From Achromobacter pulmonis (lineage in GTDB: Bacteria > Pseudomonadota > Gammaproteobacteria > Burkholderiales > Burkholderiaceae_B): a stretch of DNA of 64,000 nt. The DNA lies in contig NZ_CADIJV010000016.1 in the NCBI RefSeq assembly GCF_902859765.1, positions 44,340-108,339 on the forward strand, read 5' to 3'. This document shows positions 1-8,258 of this stretch, one piece after another (the first letter of the stretch is position 1; every line of letters begins with the position of its first letter). The translations under genes and the position numbers were made by a program. Below the pieces are notes generated by a model. It saw only the letters and a program-made list of their open reading frames with translations. It searched no databases and was not told the origin of the DNA.

Positions 1-435
1 CACGCCGATGGCCTCGGCGGCGTCGGCCGACATCGACTCGGCCGACATGCCGCGCTTGACCCAGTGCGACATGGGGCGCGCCACGCCTTCGACATCGCTG
101 GTCAGCGGCGCGTCGTACTGCACATGGTAGGTGGCATGGTCGCCGACGATGTTGATCATCGGGGTGCGCGCGCGCTTGGCGTTGTGCAGGTTGGCCAGGC
201 CGTTGCCCAGGCCCGGGCCCAGGTGCAGCAGCGTGGCGGCCGGCTTGTCGGCCATGCGGGCGTAGCCATCGGCCGCTCCCGTGACCACGCCTTCGAACAG
301 GCCCAGCACGCAGCGCATCTTCGGTTTGCGATCCAGCGCCGCGACGAAGTGCATCTCGGACGTGCCCGGATTGGCAAAGCACACGTCCACATCATTGGCC
401 AGAAGGGTATCGCAAAGACTATCAGCGCCGTTCAT
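1..435 (-). CDS. Thiamine-diphosphate-dependent enzyme, acetolactate-synthase-like (N-terminal part)
   Basis: The 145 visible residues form the N-terminal pyrimidine-binding domain of a ThDP enzyme of the acetolactate synthase / benzoylformate decarboxylase superfamily. The rest lies beyond the left edge. The motif NPGTSE (residues 22-27) and a Glu at residue 48 in [16 protein letters not shown] match the family; this Glu normally activates the cofactor. The ATG at 435 follows a 166-base gap after the ABC ATPase gene on the same strand, so it may be the last gene of the ureohydrolase/transporter operon or have its own promoter. The substrate cannot be told from this domain. A 2-oxo-acid carboligase or decarboxylase acting on a product of the imported compound is a reasonable inference. 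Confidence 0.85.
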   Translation of the reverse strand, partial: MNGADSLCDTLLANDVDVCFANPGTSEMHFVAALDRKPKMRCVLGLFEGVVTGAADGYARMADKPAATLLHLGPGLGNGLANLHNAKRARTPMINIVGDHATYHVQYDAPLTSDVEGVARPMSHWVKRGMSAESMSADAAEAIGV

Positions 436-464
436 CGTTTTTCCCTGGTTGTTTTACGTAAGCT

Positions 465-490
465 CGGGCCGGCGGCGGCGCGCCGGCCCG
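465..490 (-). other. GC-rich hairpin in leader of the ThDP-enzyme gene
   Basis: Perfect 10-bp inverted repeat (465-474 with 481-490, arm CGGGCCGGCG, 6-base loop), 30 bases upstream of the start codon at 435. No T-run follows on the minus strand, so it is not a classical terminator. It could reduce read-through from the ABC operon or affect translation. A second, very short palindrome (TTCCGTC-G-GACGGAA) sits at 565-579. Confidence 0.35.
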
Positions 491-601
491 ATTGGCATGA
501 TAGGTAGGGTAGCGCAAACCCGCTAGAGCCAGTTGCGCGCGCCGGCATGGAACCATTCGGCATGTTCCGTCGGACGGAATTTCAGACGGCGCGCGCCGCG
601 C

Positions 602-1354
602 CTACGCCAGGATCTGCCCCAGAAAGGCCTGCGCCCGCTCCGTGCGCGGCGCGCGGAAGAACTCGTCGGGCGCGGCGGTCTCGACGATCGCGCCCTGGTC
701 CATGAACACCACCCGGTCGCCCACCTCGCGCGCGAATCCCATCTCGTGGGTCACGCAGACCATGGTCATGCCGTCGCGCGCCAGGGCCACCATGGTATCG
801 AGCACTTCCTTGACCATCTCCGGGTCGAGCGCCGAGGTCGGCTCATCGAACAGCATGATCTTCGGCTGCATGCACAGCGCGCGGGCGATCGCCACGCGCT
901 GCTTCTGGCCGCCGGACAACTGCCCCGGATACTTGGCGGCGTGCTGCGGGATCTTGACGCGCTCCAGGTACTGCATGGCGCGGCTTTCCGCCTCCGCCGG
1001 CGCCACGCCCTTGACCAGCATCGGCGCCAGTGTGCAGTTCTCCAGCACCGTCAGGTGCGGGAACAGGTTGAAATGCTGGAACACCATGCCGACCTCGGCA
1101 CGGATGCGCTCGATATTGCCGACCTCGTCGTTCAGCTCGATGCCGTCGACAATGATGGTGCCGCGCTGGTGTTCCTCCAGCCGGTTGAGCAGGCGGATGG
1201 TGGTGGACTTGCCCGAACCGGAAGGACCGCAAAGAATCAGCTTTTCGCCGGGCCGCACCGCCAGGTCGAGCCCGTCGAGCACCTTGAAGTCGCCATACCA
1301 TTTGGAGACGCCCCGCATGCTGATGATGGGCGCCACGTCGTTGATTGCATCCAT
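602..1354 (-). CDS. Polar amino-acid ABC transporter ATP-binding protein
   Basis: This 250-residue cytoplasmic ATPase powers import by an ABC transporter of the histidine/glutamine (GlnQ/HisP) family. Walker A is GPSGSGKST (residues 43-51), the signature LSGGQKQR is at 146-153, and Walker B is IMLFDE with the following PTSALDP. The length equals that of GlnQ-type proteins. It lies 4 bases downstream of the permease gene and completes a three-gene transporter (binding protein, one permease, ATPase) behind the ureohydrolase gene. With a single permease gene the membrane part is probably a homodimer. The ligand is likely an amino acid or a guanidino/amidino compound, inferred from the neighbour. 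Confidence 0.95.
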   Translation of the reverse strand: MDAINDVAPIISMRGVSKWYGDFKVLDGLDLAVRPGEKLILCGPSGSGKSTTIRLLNRLEEHQRGTIIVDGIELNDEVGNIERIRAEVGMVFQHFNLFPHLTVLENCTLAPMLVKGVAPAEAESRAMQYLERVKIPQHAAKYPGQLSGGQKQRVAIARALCMQPKIMLFDEPTSALDPEMVKEVLDTMVALARDGMTMVCVTHEMGFAREVGDRVVFMDQGAIVETAAPDEFFRAPRTERAQAFLGQILA

Positions 1355-1358
1355 GGCG

Positions 1359-2051
1359 TCAGGCCTTCGAGATATCGTGGTTGTCGCCGGCGCCGCTCCA
1401 GTAGCCGGGCACGGTCAGGCGCTTTTCCGAGCGCCGGAACAGATAGGCCAGCGCGCTGCACAGTACGAAGTAGATGACCCCGACCATGGTGTAGACCGTC
1501 AGCGCCTGGAAAGTGGCGCCGGCCAGCATCTCGCCGGCGCGCATCAGTTCGTAGACGCTGATCACGGCTACCAGCGAGGTCTCCTTGACCAGCACCAGCG
1601 CGTAATTGCCGAGCGCCGGGAAGATGGTGCGCAGCGCCTGCGGCAGCACGATACGCTGCAGCCGCTGCGTGCGCCGCAGCCCCAGCGCGCGCGCCGCCTC
1701 GTATTGCCCCGCGTCCACCGATTGGATGCCGCTGCGGAACAGCTCGGCCAGATAGGCGCCGAAATTCAGCGTCAGCCCCAGCACGCCGGCCACGAAGCCG
1801 TTGATCACCACGCCCAGCTCCGGCAGGCCATAGTAGATGTAGAACAATTGCAGCAGCAGCGGCGTGCCGCGGATGATGTCGATATAGACGCGCGCGGCGC
1901 GGCTCAACGCCGGCCGCCGCGACAGGCGGCACAGGCACACGACCAGGCCCAGCGCCACCGCCAGGAAGGCCGAACAGAAGAACAGCGCAAGGGTCCATAC
2001 CGTGCCCTCGGCCAGCGGGGTCAGGTACATGCGCAACGTAGCGAGATCCAA
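1359..2051 (-). CDS. Polar amino-acid ABC transporter permease (HisM/GlnP type)
   Basis: This 230-residue inner-membrane protein has several hydrophobic segments and the cytoplasmic EAA loop ([15 protein letters not shown]), which docks on the ATPase. The family is the His/Glu/Gln/Arg/opine permeases. The chosen start is TTG at 2051 because a strong AAGGAG lies six bases upstream. The first ATG (2030) would drop seven residues and has no comparable ribosome site. The gene follows the binding-protein gene by 31 bases and precedes the ATPase by 4, so the three are co-transcribed. Confidence 0.93.
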   Translation of the reverse strand: MDLATLRMYLTPLAEGTVWTLALFFCSAFLAVALGLVVCLCRLSRRPALSRAARVYIDIIRGTPLLLQLFYIYYGLPELGVVINGFVAGVLGLTLNFGAYLAELFRSGIQSVDAGQYEAARALGLRRTQRLQRIVLPQALRTIFPALGNYALVLVKETSLVAVISVYELMRAGEMLAGATFQALTVYTMVGVIYFVLCSALAYLFRRSEKRLTVPGYWSGAGDNHDISKA

Positions 2052-2082
2052 TTCCGGCTCCTTGTCGGTGGCGCGAGGCGCG

Positions 2083-2874
2083 TTATTTGCTCAGCAGGTC
2101 GGACACGCCCCACTTCTGCCCGATCGCGGCGAGTTCGCCGTTGCGCTTCATCTCGGCCAGCGCGGCGTTGACGGCTTCCAGCAAAGTCGCGTTGCCCTTC
2201 TGCACCGCCATGCCCACCTGCCACTTGCGCTGCGGCTGGTAGCTGGTGTCCAGCTTCACGCCGGGGATGTTCTTGGTCTTGATCTGGTAGATGATGCTGG
2301 GCGGATCGACGATGCCCAGGTCGATACGGCCGGCGCGCACGTCGGCCAGCAGCGTCGAGTAGTCCTGGTATGTGGATACCTTGGTGCCCGGCATGTCCTT
2401 GATCATGTTGAACTGCACCGAGTCCACCAGCACGCCGACCTTCTGGCCCTGCATGTCTTCGAACTTGCCATAGCGGCGCTTGGCCTTGTCGCTGACCACG
2501 ATGCCTTCGCCCCATTCGTAGACCGGCGCCGAAAAATCGATGGCGCGGGCGCGTTCCTCGGTGATGAACAACGGCGCCGACATCAGGTCGGCGCGGCCCG
2601 AGGTCAGCGTCGGAATCAACCCGGAGAACGGCACGTCCGTCAGCGTGTCGGCCACGCCCAGGTGCTTGGCGACCGCGGCGGCCACGTCCACCATGATGCC
2701 TTCGAGCCGGTTCGACCGCGGGTTCTTGAAGCCGTGCGGCGGCGCGGACGCGGTGGTCACCACGTTCAAGGTCTTGTCGGCACGCACTTCGTCGAGCGTG
2801 CGCGCCACGCTGGCGCCGGCCTGCGCCAGCAACGCGGCCGACGCCAGGCCCAGCAGGATGGATTTGAGTTTCAT
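2083..2874 (-). CDS. Polar amino-acid ABC transporter periplasmic binding protein
   Basis: This 263-residue solute-binding protein of the family 3 (Lao/Arg/Orn, GlnH-like) type starts with a clear Sec signal peptide (MKLKSILLGLASAALLAQAG, cleavage near residue 25). Mature motifs include the NRLEGIMVDVAAAVAKHLG and SGRADLMSAP regions that shape the amino-acid pocket. The ATG at 2874 fits the signal peptide; the frame stays open upstream but that part is not protein-like. It is the second gene of the ureohydrolase-transporter operon, 41 bases after the enzyme gene, so its ligand is probably the enzyme's substrate or a related guanidino compound (inference). Confidence 0.93.
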   Translation of the reverse strand: MKLKSILLGLASAALLAQAGASVARTLDEVRADKTLNVVTTASAPPHGFKNPRSNRLEGIMVDVAAAVAKHLGVADTLTDVPFSGLIPTLTSGRADLMSAPLFITEERARAIDFSAPVYEWGEGIVVSDKAKRRYGKFEDMQGQKVGVLVDSVQFNMIKDMPGTKVSTYQDYSTLLADVRAGRIDLGIVDPPSIIYQIKTKNIPGVKLDTSYQPQRKWQVGMAVQKGNATLLEAVNAALAEMKRNGELAAIGQKWGVSDLLSK

Positions 2875-2915
2875 GCTATTCCCCTTGTATGAAATGGATG
2901 CCGCAATGCGCCGGT

Positions 2916-3869
2916 TCAGTCCGGACGTCCTTGCGGGTACTGCCGTACCGCCACCGCCGCCAGGGCGCAGAATTCCTGCATGACGGTGGCGGCCAGGAAC
3001 GCCGTGGCGCCCTGCACGTCCTGTGGCGGCGAGACGGTGTTCACATCGAACGCCACGAAGTTCAGGCCCGCCAGCTGACGCAGCAGGCCCAGCCCTTCCT
3101 TGGGCGACAGCCCGCCCCACTCCGGCGTGCAGACGCCCGGCGCGCAGGAAGGATCGAAGATGTCCATGTCGAAGCACAGGTACACCGGCCGCTGGCCAAT
3201 GCGCTGCTTGATGGCATCGAGCGCGCCGCGCTGGTCCGCGTCGAACTCATCGAACGGCACGATGGTGTAGCCAACCTCGCGGCCGAATTCCAGCACGCCC
3301 GGCATGAACGAGCTGCCGCGCGTGCCCACGTGGTAGCTGCGCTGCACGTCCAGCAATCCTTCTTCGGCGGCGCGGGTGAAGGTGGTGGCGGTGTTGTAGC
3401 CAGGGATCGGATAGGTGTCGGTGTGCGAATCGAAGTGCAGCACCACGAAATCGGGATGACGTTGCGCCACGGCACGCAGTTGCGGCAGGGTCACCGCGCC
3501 ATCGCCTCCCATCGAGATCGGGATCGCGCCGCTGTCGAGGATGGCGCCGATGCCTGCCTCGATCAAGGGATAGGAAGCGTCCGGATCGCCCGGATGGCAG
3601 GCCACATTGCCAACGTCGATCGCGCGCAGGAACTCCGGCGGATTGTCGATGCCATGGCGGCGGAAGATATCCACCGGCCGCAGCAGGCGCGACTGCTCGC
3701 GGATGGCGTCCGGCCCCTGGCGCGAACCGACCCGGAAAGGGTGCGTGCCGCAATCGAACGGGATGCCCACCACGCAGGCGCGCGCCGCGCCGGCTGCGGC
3801 GGCGCGGGCCGCTGGCAGGCCCATGAATCCCGGCACGGGATGAAAGCGGACTTCGGCGGACGACGGCAC
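2916..3869 (-). CDS. Ureohydrolase (arginase/agmatinase)-family protein with altered active site
   Basis: This 317-residue protein of the arginase/agmatinase fold would hydrolyse a guanidino or amidino group. Conserved parts are RVGSRQGPDAIR (residues 46-57), the metal-ligand motif DSHTD (147-151) and FDMDIFDP (233-240) with Asp234 and Asp236. Two usual positions differ. The GGDH metal histidine is Gly (GGDG, 121-124), and the Glu of the DxVE motif that holds the guanidinium is Thr278 (FDVNTVSP). The start is taken as GTG at 3869 because AAGGAG lies seven bases upstream; a TTG at 3929 would add 20 residues but lacks a ribosome site. It heads an operon with an amino-acid ABC importer. The substrate is unknown, and agmatinase activity should not be assumed. 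Confidence 0.85.
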   Translation of the reverse strand: MPSSAEVRFHPVPGFMGLPAARAAAAGAARACVVGIPFDCGTHPFRVGSRQGPDAIREQSRLLRPVDIFRRHGIDNPPEFLRAIDVGNVACHPGDPDASYPLIEAGIGAILDSGAIPISMGGDGAVTLPQLRAVAQRHPDFVVLHFDSHTDTYPIPGYNTATTFTRAAEEGLLDVQRSYHVGTRGSSFMPGVLEFGREVGYTIVPFDEFDADQRGALDAIKQRIGQRPVYLCFDMDIFDPSCAPGVCTPEWGGLSPKEGLGLLRQLAGLNFVAFDVNTVSPPQDVQGATAFLAATVMQEFCALAAVAVRQYPQGRPD

Positions 3870-3984
3870 TGCGCAGCTCCTTGGCGACGGCCCGCTATCT
3901 GGGCGAACCGATAATTTAGATTCAATCAAATCGCTATGCGATACGATCGTGTCAAAATCAGATTAGCGCGTACACCAAGGCACC

Positions 3985-4012
3985 GCCAATTAGGGAGTTC
4001 CCCTGAATTGGC
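3985..4012. promoter_or_regulatory. Inverted repeat upstream of the ureohydrolase operon
   Basis: GCCAATT (3985-3991) and AATTGGC (4006-4012) form a perfect 7-bp inverted repeat with a 14-base spacer that itself contains GGG/CCC. It lies in an AT-richer stretch about 116 bases upstream of the chosen start of the operon and downstream of the IclR gene. It is a candidate operator, possibly for that IclR protein; nothing further in the sequence proves it. Confidence 0.4.
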
Positions 4013-4115
4013 AACGGAATATCCGACAAAATAAGTATGGAATCAGGACGCGCGGCACCCTGCGGGCGCACCGGCGGCGCACCGGGCCGGCGCCTGCGGG
4101 GCGCCGCGATCGCGC

Positions 4116-4976
4116 TCAGGCGTCGTCGTCGGCAAACGGCGTGGCGCGCAGCGCGCCGCCGGGCGGTTCAAGCTCATAGAAGGGATGCGAGCGCCCCAAG
4201 GTGCGCGAGGCACTGATGGCGTGCGCGGTCTCCACCACTTGGGGGCCGAACACGGCTTGCGCCTGCTCGAACGACCAGCGGCTCGACGGCACCGAGACGT
4301 TGACCGCCCCCAGCGGCGTACCGCCGGCATCCAGCACGGCCGCGCTGACGGTGATGTCGCCGGGGTAGAACTCGCCGTTCGAACGCGCATAGCCATGGCG
4401 GCGCGCGAACTCCAACTCGGCCAGCAGCGCGTCCAGCCCGGTGATGGTGGCCGCGGTATAGGCCTTGCGCTCGCATCGCGCCAGCAGCCCGCGCGCCACG
4501 TCCGGATCCAGGCGCGCCAGCACCGCGCGGCCGGCCGCCGTGCAATACAGCGGCAGTCGCATGCCGACCGGCATGTTGACGAACATTTCCTTGTGGGTCG
4601 CAAAGCGCGCCACGTACACCATGTCCAGCCCGTCGGGCTCGGCCAGGCTGCACGTTTCCTGGCAATTGCGGTTGAGCGAGTGCAGGAACGGATTGCCCCC
4701 CAGCACCAGCGGACTGGTCTGCACATACTTCATGCCCAGTTCCAGCGACCACGGCCCGAGCGAGAATTTCTTGCTGGCGGGGTCCTTGCGCAGGTAGCCC
4801 AGCGTCCACAACGTGTGGGTGAAGCGCTGCACCGAACTCTTGCTCAGGCCGGTGGCTTCGGCCAGTTCCGGCAGCGTCATGGCCGGCCGGCCCTCGCTGA
4901 AGGCCCGCAGCACGGAAACACCGCGTGCCAGGGCGGCAATGAACAAGGGAGAGTCCTCGGGTCGGGTCTGCGTCAT
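4116..4976 (-). CDS. IclR-family transcriptional regulator
   Basis: This 286-residue regulator has an N-terminal winged helix-turn-helix (about residues 10-75; TLPELAEATGLSKSSVQRF is the recognition part) and a C-terminal IclR effector domain (about 85-265) ending in the GAVNVSVPSSRW-like strand typical of the family. It is on the same strand as, and directly upstream of, the ureohydrolase-ABC operon, and it lies downstream of an orphan amino-acid binding protein. It probably controls one of these. The C-terminal tail beyond residue 265 is Pro/Ala-rich and has no recognised role. Confidence 0.92.
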   Translation of the reverse strand: MTQTRPEDSPLFIAALARGVSVLRAFSEGRPAMTLPELAEATGLSKSSVQRFTHTLWTLGYLRKDPASKKFSLGPWSLELGMKYVQTSPLVLGGNPFLHSLNRNCQETCSLAEPDGLDMVYVARFATHKEMFVNMPVGMRLPLYCTAAGRAVLARLDPDVARGLLARCERKAYTAATITGLDALLAELEFARRHGYARSNGEFYPGDITVSAAVLDAGGTPLGAVNVSVPSSRWSFEQAQAVFGPQVVETAHAISASRTLGRSHPFYELEPPGGALRATPFADDDA

Positions 4977-5076
4977 GGCGCGCGCTGCGTCCGGTGGAAA
5001 AGCGCATAGCGTACCGCATTACGGTGCGGCCATATCGCATGACGATCCCGCCATTGCTCGTCGCACGGGCCGTAAA

Positions 5077-5106
5077 ACACAAACGGCCCGCGCGCGGCGG
5101 GCCGTT
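5077..5106 (-). terminator. Rho-independent terminator after the aapJ-like gene
   Basis: Perfect 10-bp stem (5082-5091 with 5097-5106, arm AACGGCCCGC) and 5-base loop. On the minus strand it is followed by a T-rich run (TTTGTGTTTTA). It lies 20 bases after the stop of the binding-protein gene, so that gene is transcribed separately from the IclR gene. Confidence 0.8.
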
Positions 5107-5125
5107 CCAGCTCAGGCTGGCATGC

Positions 5126-6148
5126 TCAGCGGATCGGCCACGGATACATCGCGCCGCCCTTGCTCCACAGCGCGTTGGTGCCGCGTTGCAGTCCGAGCTT
5201 GCTGTCCTTGCCGACATTGCGCTCGAACACTTCGCCATAGTTGCCCACGGCCTTGATCGCGTTGTAGGCCCACTTTTCGTCCAGGCCCATGTTCTTGCCG
5301 GCGCCCGGCGTCACACCCAGGATGCGCAGGACATTGGGGTTGTTGCTCTTGAGCATCTCGTCCACGTTTTTCTGCGTGATGCCGTATTCCTCGGCTTCCA
5401 GCAGCGCAAACAGCGTCCAGCGCACGATGCCGAGCCAGTTCTCGTCGCCCTGGCGCACCATGGGGCCAAGCGGCTCCTTGGAGAAGCGTTCCGGCAGGAT
5501 CTCGTAGTCATCCGGCTTGGCCACCTGGGTGGCGCGCACCGCGGCCAGCTGCGAGGCGTCGTCGGTGAAGGCGTCGCAGCGGCCCGATTCGAAGGCGCGC
5601 ACGACTTCGGTGACCTTGTCGATCACGACCGGCTTGAACTCGATGTTGTTGGCGCGGAACCAGTCGGCCAGGTTCAGTTCGGTGGTGGTGCCCGGCTGCA
5701 CGCAGACGGTGGCGCCGTTCAGTTCCTTGGCGCTTTTCACGCCCAGCTTCTTGCTCACCAGGATGCCCTGGCCGTCGTAGAAGCTGGCGGCCACGGCCGA
5801 CAGGCCCAGCGAGGTATCGCGCGTCTGGGTCAGGGTGACGGTGCGCAGCAGCACGTCGACCTCGCCCGACTGCAGCGCGGTGAAGCGTTGCTGCGTGGAC
5901 AGGGCGGTGCCCTTGAATTTGGTCGGGTCGCCGAACACGGCGGCGGCGACGGCGCGGCAGATGTCCACGTCCATGCCTTCCCATTCGCCCTTGCTGTCGG
6001 TGGCCGAGAAGCCCGAAACGCCATCGGTCAGGCCGCACTGCACGAAGCCTTTCTTCTTGACTGCATCCAGCGTCGGGCCGGCCACCGCCGCCTGGGAGGC
6101 GCACGCCAGGGCAAGCGCGCCGGCAGCAAACGAAATCAACCGCTTCAT
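5126..6148 (-). CDS. aapJ: General L-amino-acid ABC transporter binding protein (AapJ/BztA-like)
   Basis: This 340-residue periplasmic protein has a Sec signal peptide (MKRLISFAAGALALACASQ, cleavage after AVA near residue 23). The body matches the AapJ/BztA family: GLTDGVSGFSATDSKGEW near the N-terminus, TLTQTRDTSLG, VCVQPGTTTELNLADWFR and a C-terminal LGLQRGTNALW region. AapJ delivers a broad range of L-amino acids to the AapQMP complex. No aapQ, aapM or aapP is found nearby, so it is an orphan receptor here. GGAGAA precedes the ATG. It ends in a good terminator and is divergent from the Bug-pcaIJ operon. Confidence 0.92.
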   Translation of the reverse strand: MKRLISFAAGALALACASQAAVAGPTLDAVKKKGFVQCGLTDGVSGFSATDSKGEWEGMDVDICRAVAAAVFGDPTKFKGTALSTQQRFTALQSGEVDVLLRTVTLTQTRDTSLGLSAVAASFYDGQGILVSKKLGVKSAKELNGATVCVQPGTTTELNLADWFRANNIEFKPVVIDKVTEVVRAFESGRCDAFTDDASQLAAVRATQVAKPDDYEILPERFSKEPLGPMVRQGDENWLGIVRWTLFALLEAEEYGITQKNVDEMLKSNNPNVLRILGVTPGAGKNMGLDEKWAYNAIKAVGNYGEVFERNVGKDSKLGLQRGTNALWSKGGAMYPWPIR

Positions 6149-6504
6149 TATTGCTTCTCCTGAATTAGATGCCCGCGCCGGCCTGTAGGCCCACAGCGGC
6201 TGAAACCAAGCCCATGCGTTATGGACCGGCCGCCAGATTACGCGATGTCCACTGAGTGAACAACGCGCCCGGCCCTAGTGGAAACCCGAGTAGCAAATGG
6301 TTAGGTAGAGACTCATGAAGTCCGGTGATCGAACTTTATTGACGGGCTCGCGCCGCGGCCAGGCCGGGCCCGCGTGCCATACTTTTTTCGCGCCCTGTCC
6401 GCTGGACGGCGCGATCAACTATCCACAGAAAAGCCGGCCGCGCCAAAACAACAATCCGCGGGACGCGCGCCGGCCAACGGCCGACTCATGGAGGAGACAA
6501 ATCC
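6149..6504. other. Divergent intergenic region
   Basis: 356 bases between the start codons of the aapJ-like gene and the Bug-receptor gene. It should hold both promoters. I see no convincing gene, strong palindrome or structured RNA. The stretch 6290-6350 is the least GC-rich part and is the likeliest site for the plus-strand promoter. Confidence 0.5.
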
Positions 6505-7521
6505 ATGGCACTTGCAAGAAAACCGCAGCTCCGCAGCCCGGCGGCAAGCTATCGCCGCCACGCCCTCAAGACCCTGTTGTGCGCCGCCCTGACCGCCAGC
6601 GGCCTGGCCGCCGCGCCGGCCCATGCCGACGACTGGCCCAGCAAACCGATCAAGGTGATCGTGCCCTACACGCCGGGCGGCTCCACCGACACCGTCACCC
6701 GCATCGTGATGGACAAACTCGGCCCGCGCCTGAAGCAGACCATCATCGTCGAGAACCGGCCGGGCGCCAACAGCAGCGTGGGCGCGTCGATCGCCGCCAA
6801 GGCCGATCCCGACGGCTACACCTTCCTGTCCGTGCTGCCGGCCTACATCATCAATTTCCACCTCTACAAGCTGGGCTACAAGCCCGGCGACCTGACGCCC
6901 GTGGCCCAGATGGCGGACCTGCCGCTGTTCCTGTTCGTGTCCCAGGACATTCCGGTCAACAGCGTGGCCGAACTGGTGGAATACGCCCGCAAGCATCCCG
7001 ACAAGCTCACCTACGCCTCCAGCGGCAACGGCTCCAGCGCCCACCTGACCGGCGCCGATTTCGCGCTGCGCAACAAGATCACCATGACGCACGTGGCCTA
7101 CAAGGGCAGCGCGCCGATCCTGACCGACCTGCTCGGCGGCCGGGTGTCGATGGTGTTCGACCCGATCCTGGTGCCGATGCAGTACGTCAAGCAGAGCCGC
7201 CTGAAGGCGCTCGGCTTCACCGGCAAGCAGCGCTGGCCGACCGAACCGTCGATTCCCACCATGGAGGAAGCCGGCATGCCCGGTTTCGTCACCGGATCGT
7301 GGGCTGGCCTGATGGCGCCGGCCAACACGCCCAGGCCGATCATCGAACGCATGGCGCGCGAAATCAGCGAGATCGTGCAGGAACCGGACGTGCGCCAGAA
7401 ATTCCTGGACGCCGGCTTCCTGCCGGCCAGCGGCACGCCGGCGCAATTCGCCGAACTGATGAAGCAGGACTCGGCGCGCTACGCCGAGATCATCAAGCAG
7501 GCCCGCATCACGGTGAATTGA
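6505..7521 (+). CDS. Bug/TctC-family periplasmic solute receptor
   Basis: This 338-residue extracytoplasmic receptor belongs to the tripartite tricarboxylate transporter (Bug) family, which is greatly expanded in Bordetella and Achromobacter. A long signal sequence (cleavage near AHA, residue 34) is followed by WPSKPIKVIVPYTPGGSTDT, then the conserved NRPGANSSVG and ADPDGYT motifs. GGAGGAG lies eight bases before the ATG. No TctA/TctB membrane genes are adjacent, as is usual for these orphan receptors. The link to pcaIJ and a PcaR-like regulator suggests an aromatic acid or dicarboxylate ligand (inference). Confidence 0.93.
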   Translation: MALARKPQLRSPAASYRRHALKTLLCAALTASGLAAAPAHADDWPSKPIKVIVPYTPGGSTDTVTRIVMDKLGPRLKQTIIVENRPGANSSVGASIAAKADPDGYTFLSVLPAYIINFHLYKLGYKPGDLTPVAQMADLPLFLFVSQDIPVNSVAELVEYARKHPDKLTYASSGNGSSAHLTGADFALRNKITMTHVAYKGSAPILTDLLGGRVSMVFDPILVPMQYVKQSRLKALGFTGKQRWPTEPSIPTMEEAGMPGFVTGSWAGLMAPANTPRPIIERMAREISEIVQEPDVRQKFLDAGFLPASGTPAQFAELMKQDSARYAEIIKQARITVN

Positions 7522-7528
7522 GCAACAC

Positions 7529-7551
7529 GGGGCGCGCCGCCCGCGCGCCCC
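7529..7551 (+). other. Intercistronic hairpin between Bug gene and pcaI
   Basis: Perfect 8-bp GC stem (GGGGCGCG with CGCGCCCC, 7529-7536 / 7544-7551) in the 46-base spacer, without a T-run. It may protect the upstream receptor message from 3' decay and so give more receptor than enzyme (inference). Confidence 0.35.
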
Positions 7552-7567
7552 ATCGGAAGCAGCAACC

Positions 7568-8248
7568 ATGATCGACAAGTTCATCGACACTCCCGCGGCC
7601 GCCGTGGCCGACATCCATGACGGCGCCACCGTGCTGGTCAGCGGCTTCGGCGGCGCCGGCATGCCCACCGAACTGCTGCACGCCCTGATCGACCAGGGCG
7701 CGCGCGAACTCACCGTGGTCAGCAACAACGCCGGCAACCACGAGACCGGCCTGGCCGCCTTGATCAAGGCCGGCCGCGTGCGCAAGGTCATCTGCTCGTT
7801 CCCCAAGGCTTCGCATTCGTGGGTCTTCGACGATCTGTACCGGCGCGGCGGCATCGAACTGGAATGCGTGCCGCAGGGCACCATCGCCGAACGGCTGCGC
7901 GCCGCCGGCGCCGGCCTGGGCGGCTTCTTCACCCCCACCGCCTACGGCACCGAACTGGCCGCCGGCAAGGAGACCCGCATCATCGACGGCCGCGGCCATG
8001 TGTTCGAAACGCCGCTGCGCGGCGACTTCGCGCTGGTCAAGGCCGATCAGGCCGACCGCTGGGGCAACCTCACCTACCGCAAGAGCGCCCGCAACTTCGG
8101 CCCCATCATGTGCATGGCCGCGGCGACCACCATCGTGCAGGTGCGCGCCAAGGTGGCGCTGGGCGAACTGTCGCCCGAGGCCGTGGTGACGCCGGGCATT
8201 TTCGTCCAGCGCGTCACCCAGGTGGCCCAATCCGCGTTCTCCAGCTGA
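7568..8248 (+). CDS. pcaI: 3-oxoacid (3-oxoadipate) CoA-transferase subunit A
   Basis: This 226-residue alpha subunit of a class I CoA-transferase moves CoA from succinyl-CoA to 3-oxoadipate or a related 3-oxo acid, feeding the beta-ketoadipate pathway. The glycine-rich GFGGAGMPTELLHALI near residue 30, SNNAGNHETG, CSFPKASHSWVFDDLYR and the RWGNLTYRKSARNFGP block are those of PcaI/CatI proteins. It is followed 10 bases later by subunit B, with which it forms the active heterotetramer. Close relatives (ScoA) act on acetoacetate, so the exact substrate is inferred from motif similarity and from the PcaR-like regulator downstream. Confidence 0.92.
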   Translation: MIDKFIDTPAAAVADIHDGATVLVSGFGGAGMPTELLHALIDQGARELTVVSNNAGNHETGLAALIKAGRVRKVICSFPKASHSWVFDDLYRRGGIELECVPQGTIAERLRAAGAGLGGFFTPTAYGTELAAGKETRIIDGRGHVFETPLRGDFALVKADQADRWGNLTYRKSARNFGPIMCMAAATTIVQVRAKVALGELSPEAVVTPGIFVQRVTQVAQSAFSS

Positions 8249-8258
8249 AGGAATTCCC

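Noticed and set aside
3870-3929. Extended TTG start for the ureohydrolase (20 extra residues)
   Set aside because: No ribosome site there; GTG at 3869 has AAGGAG at seven bases and gives the usual family length.
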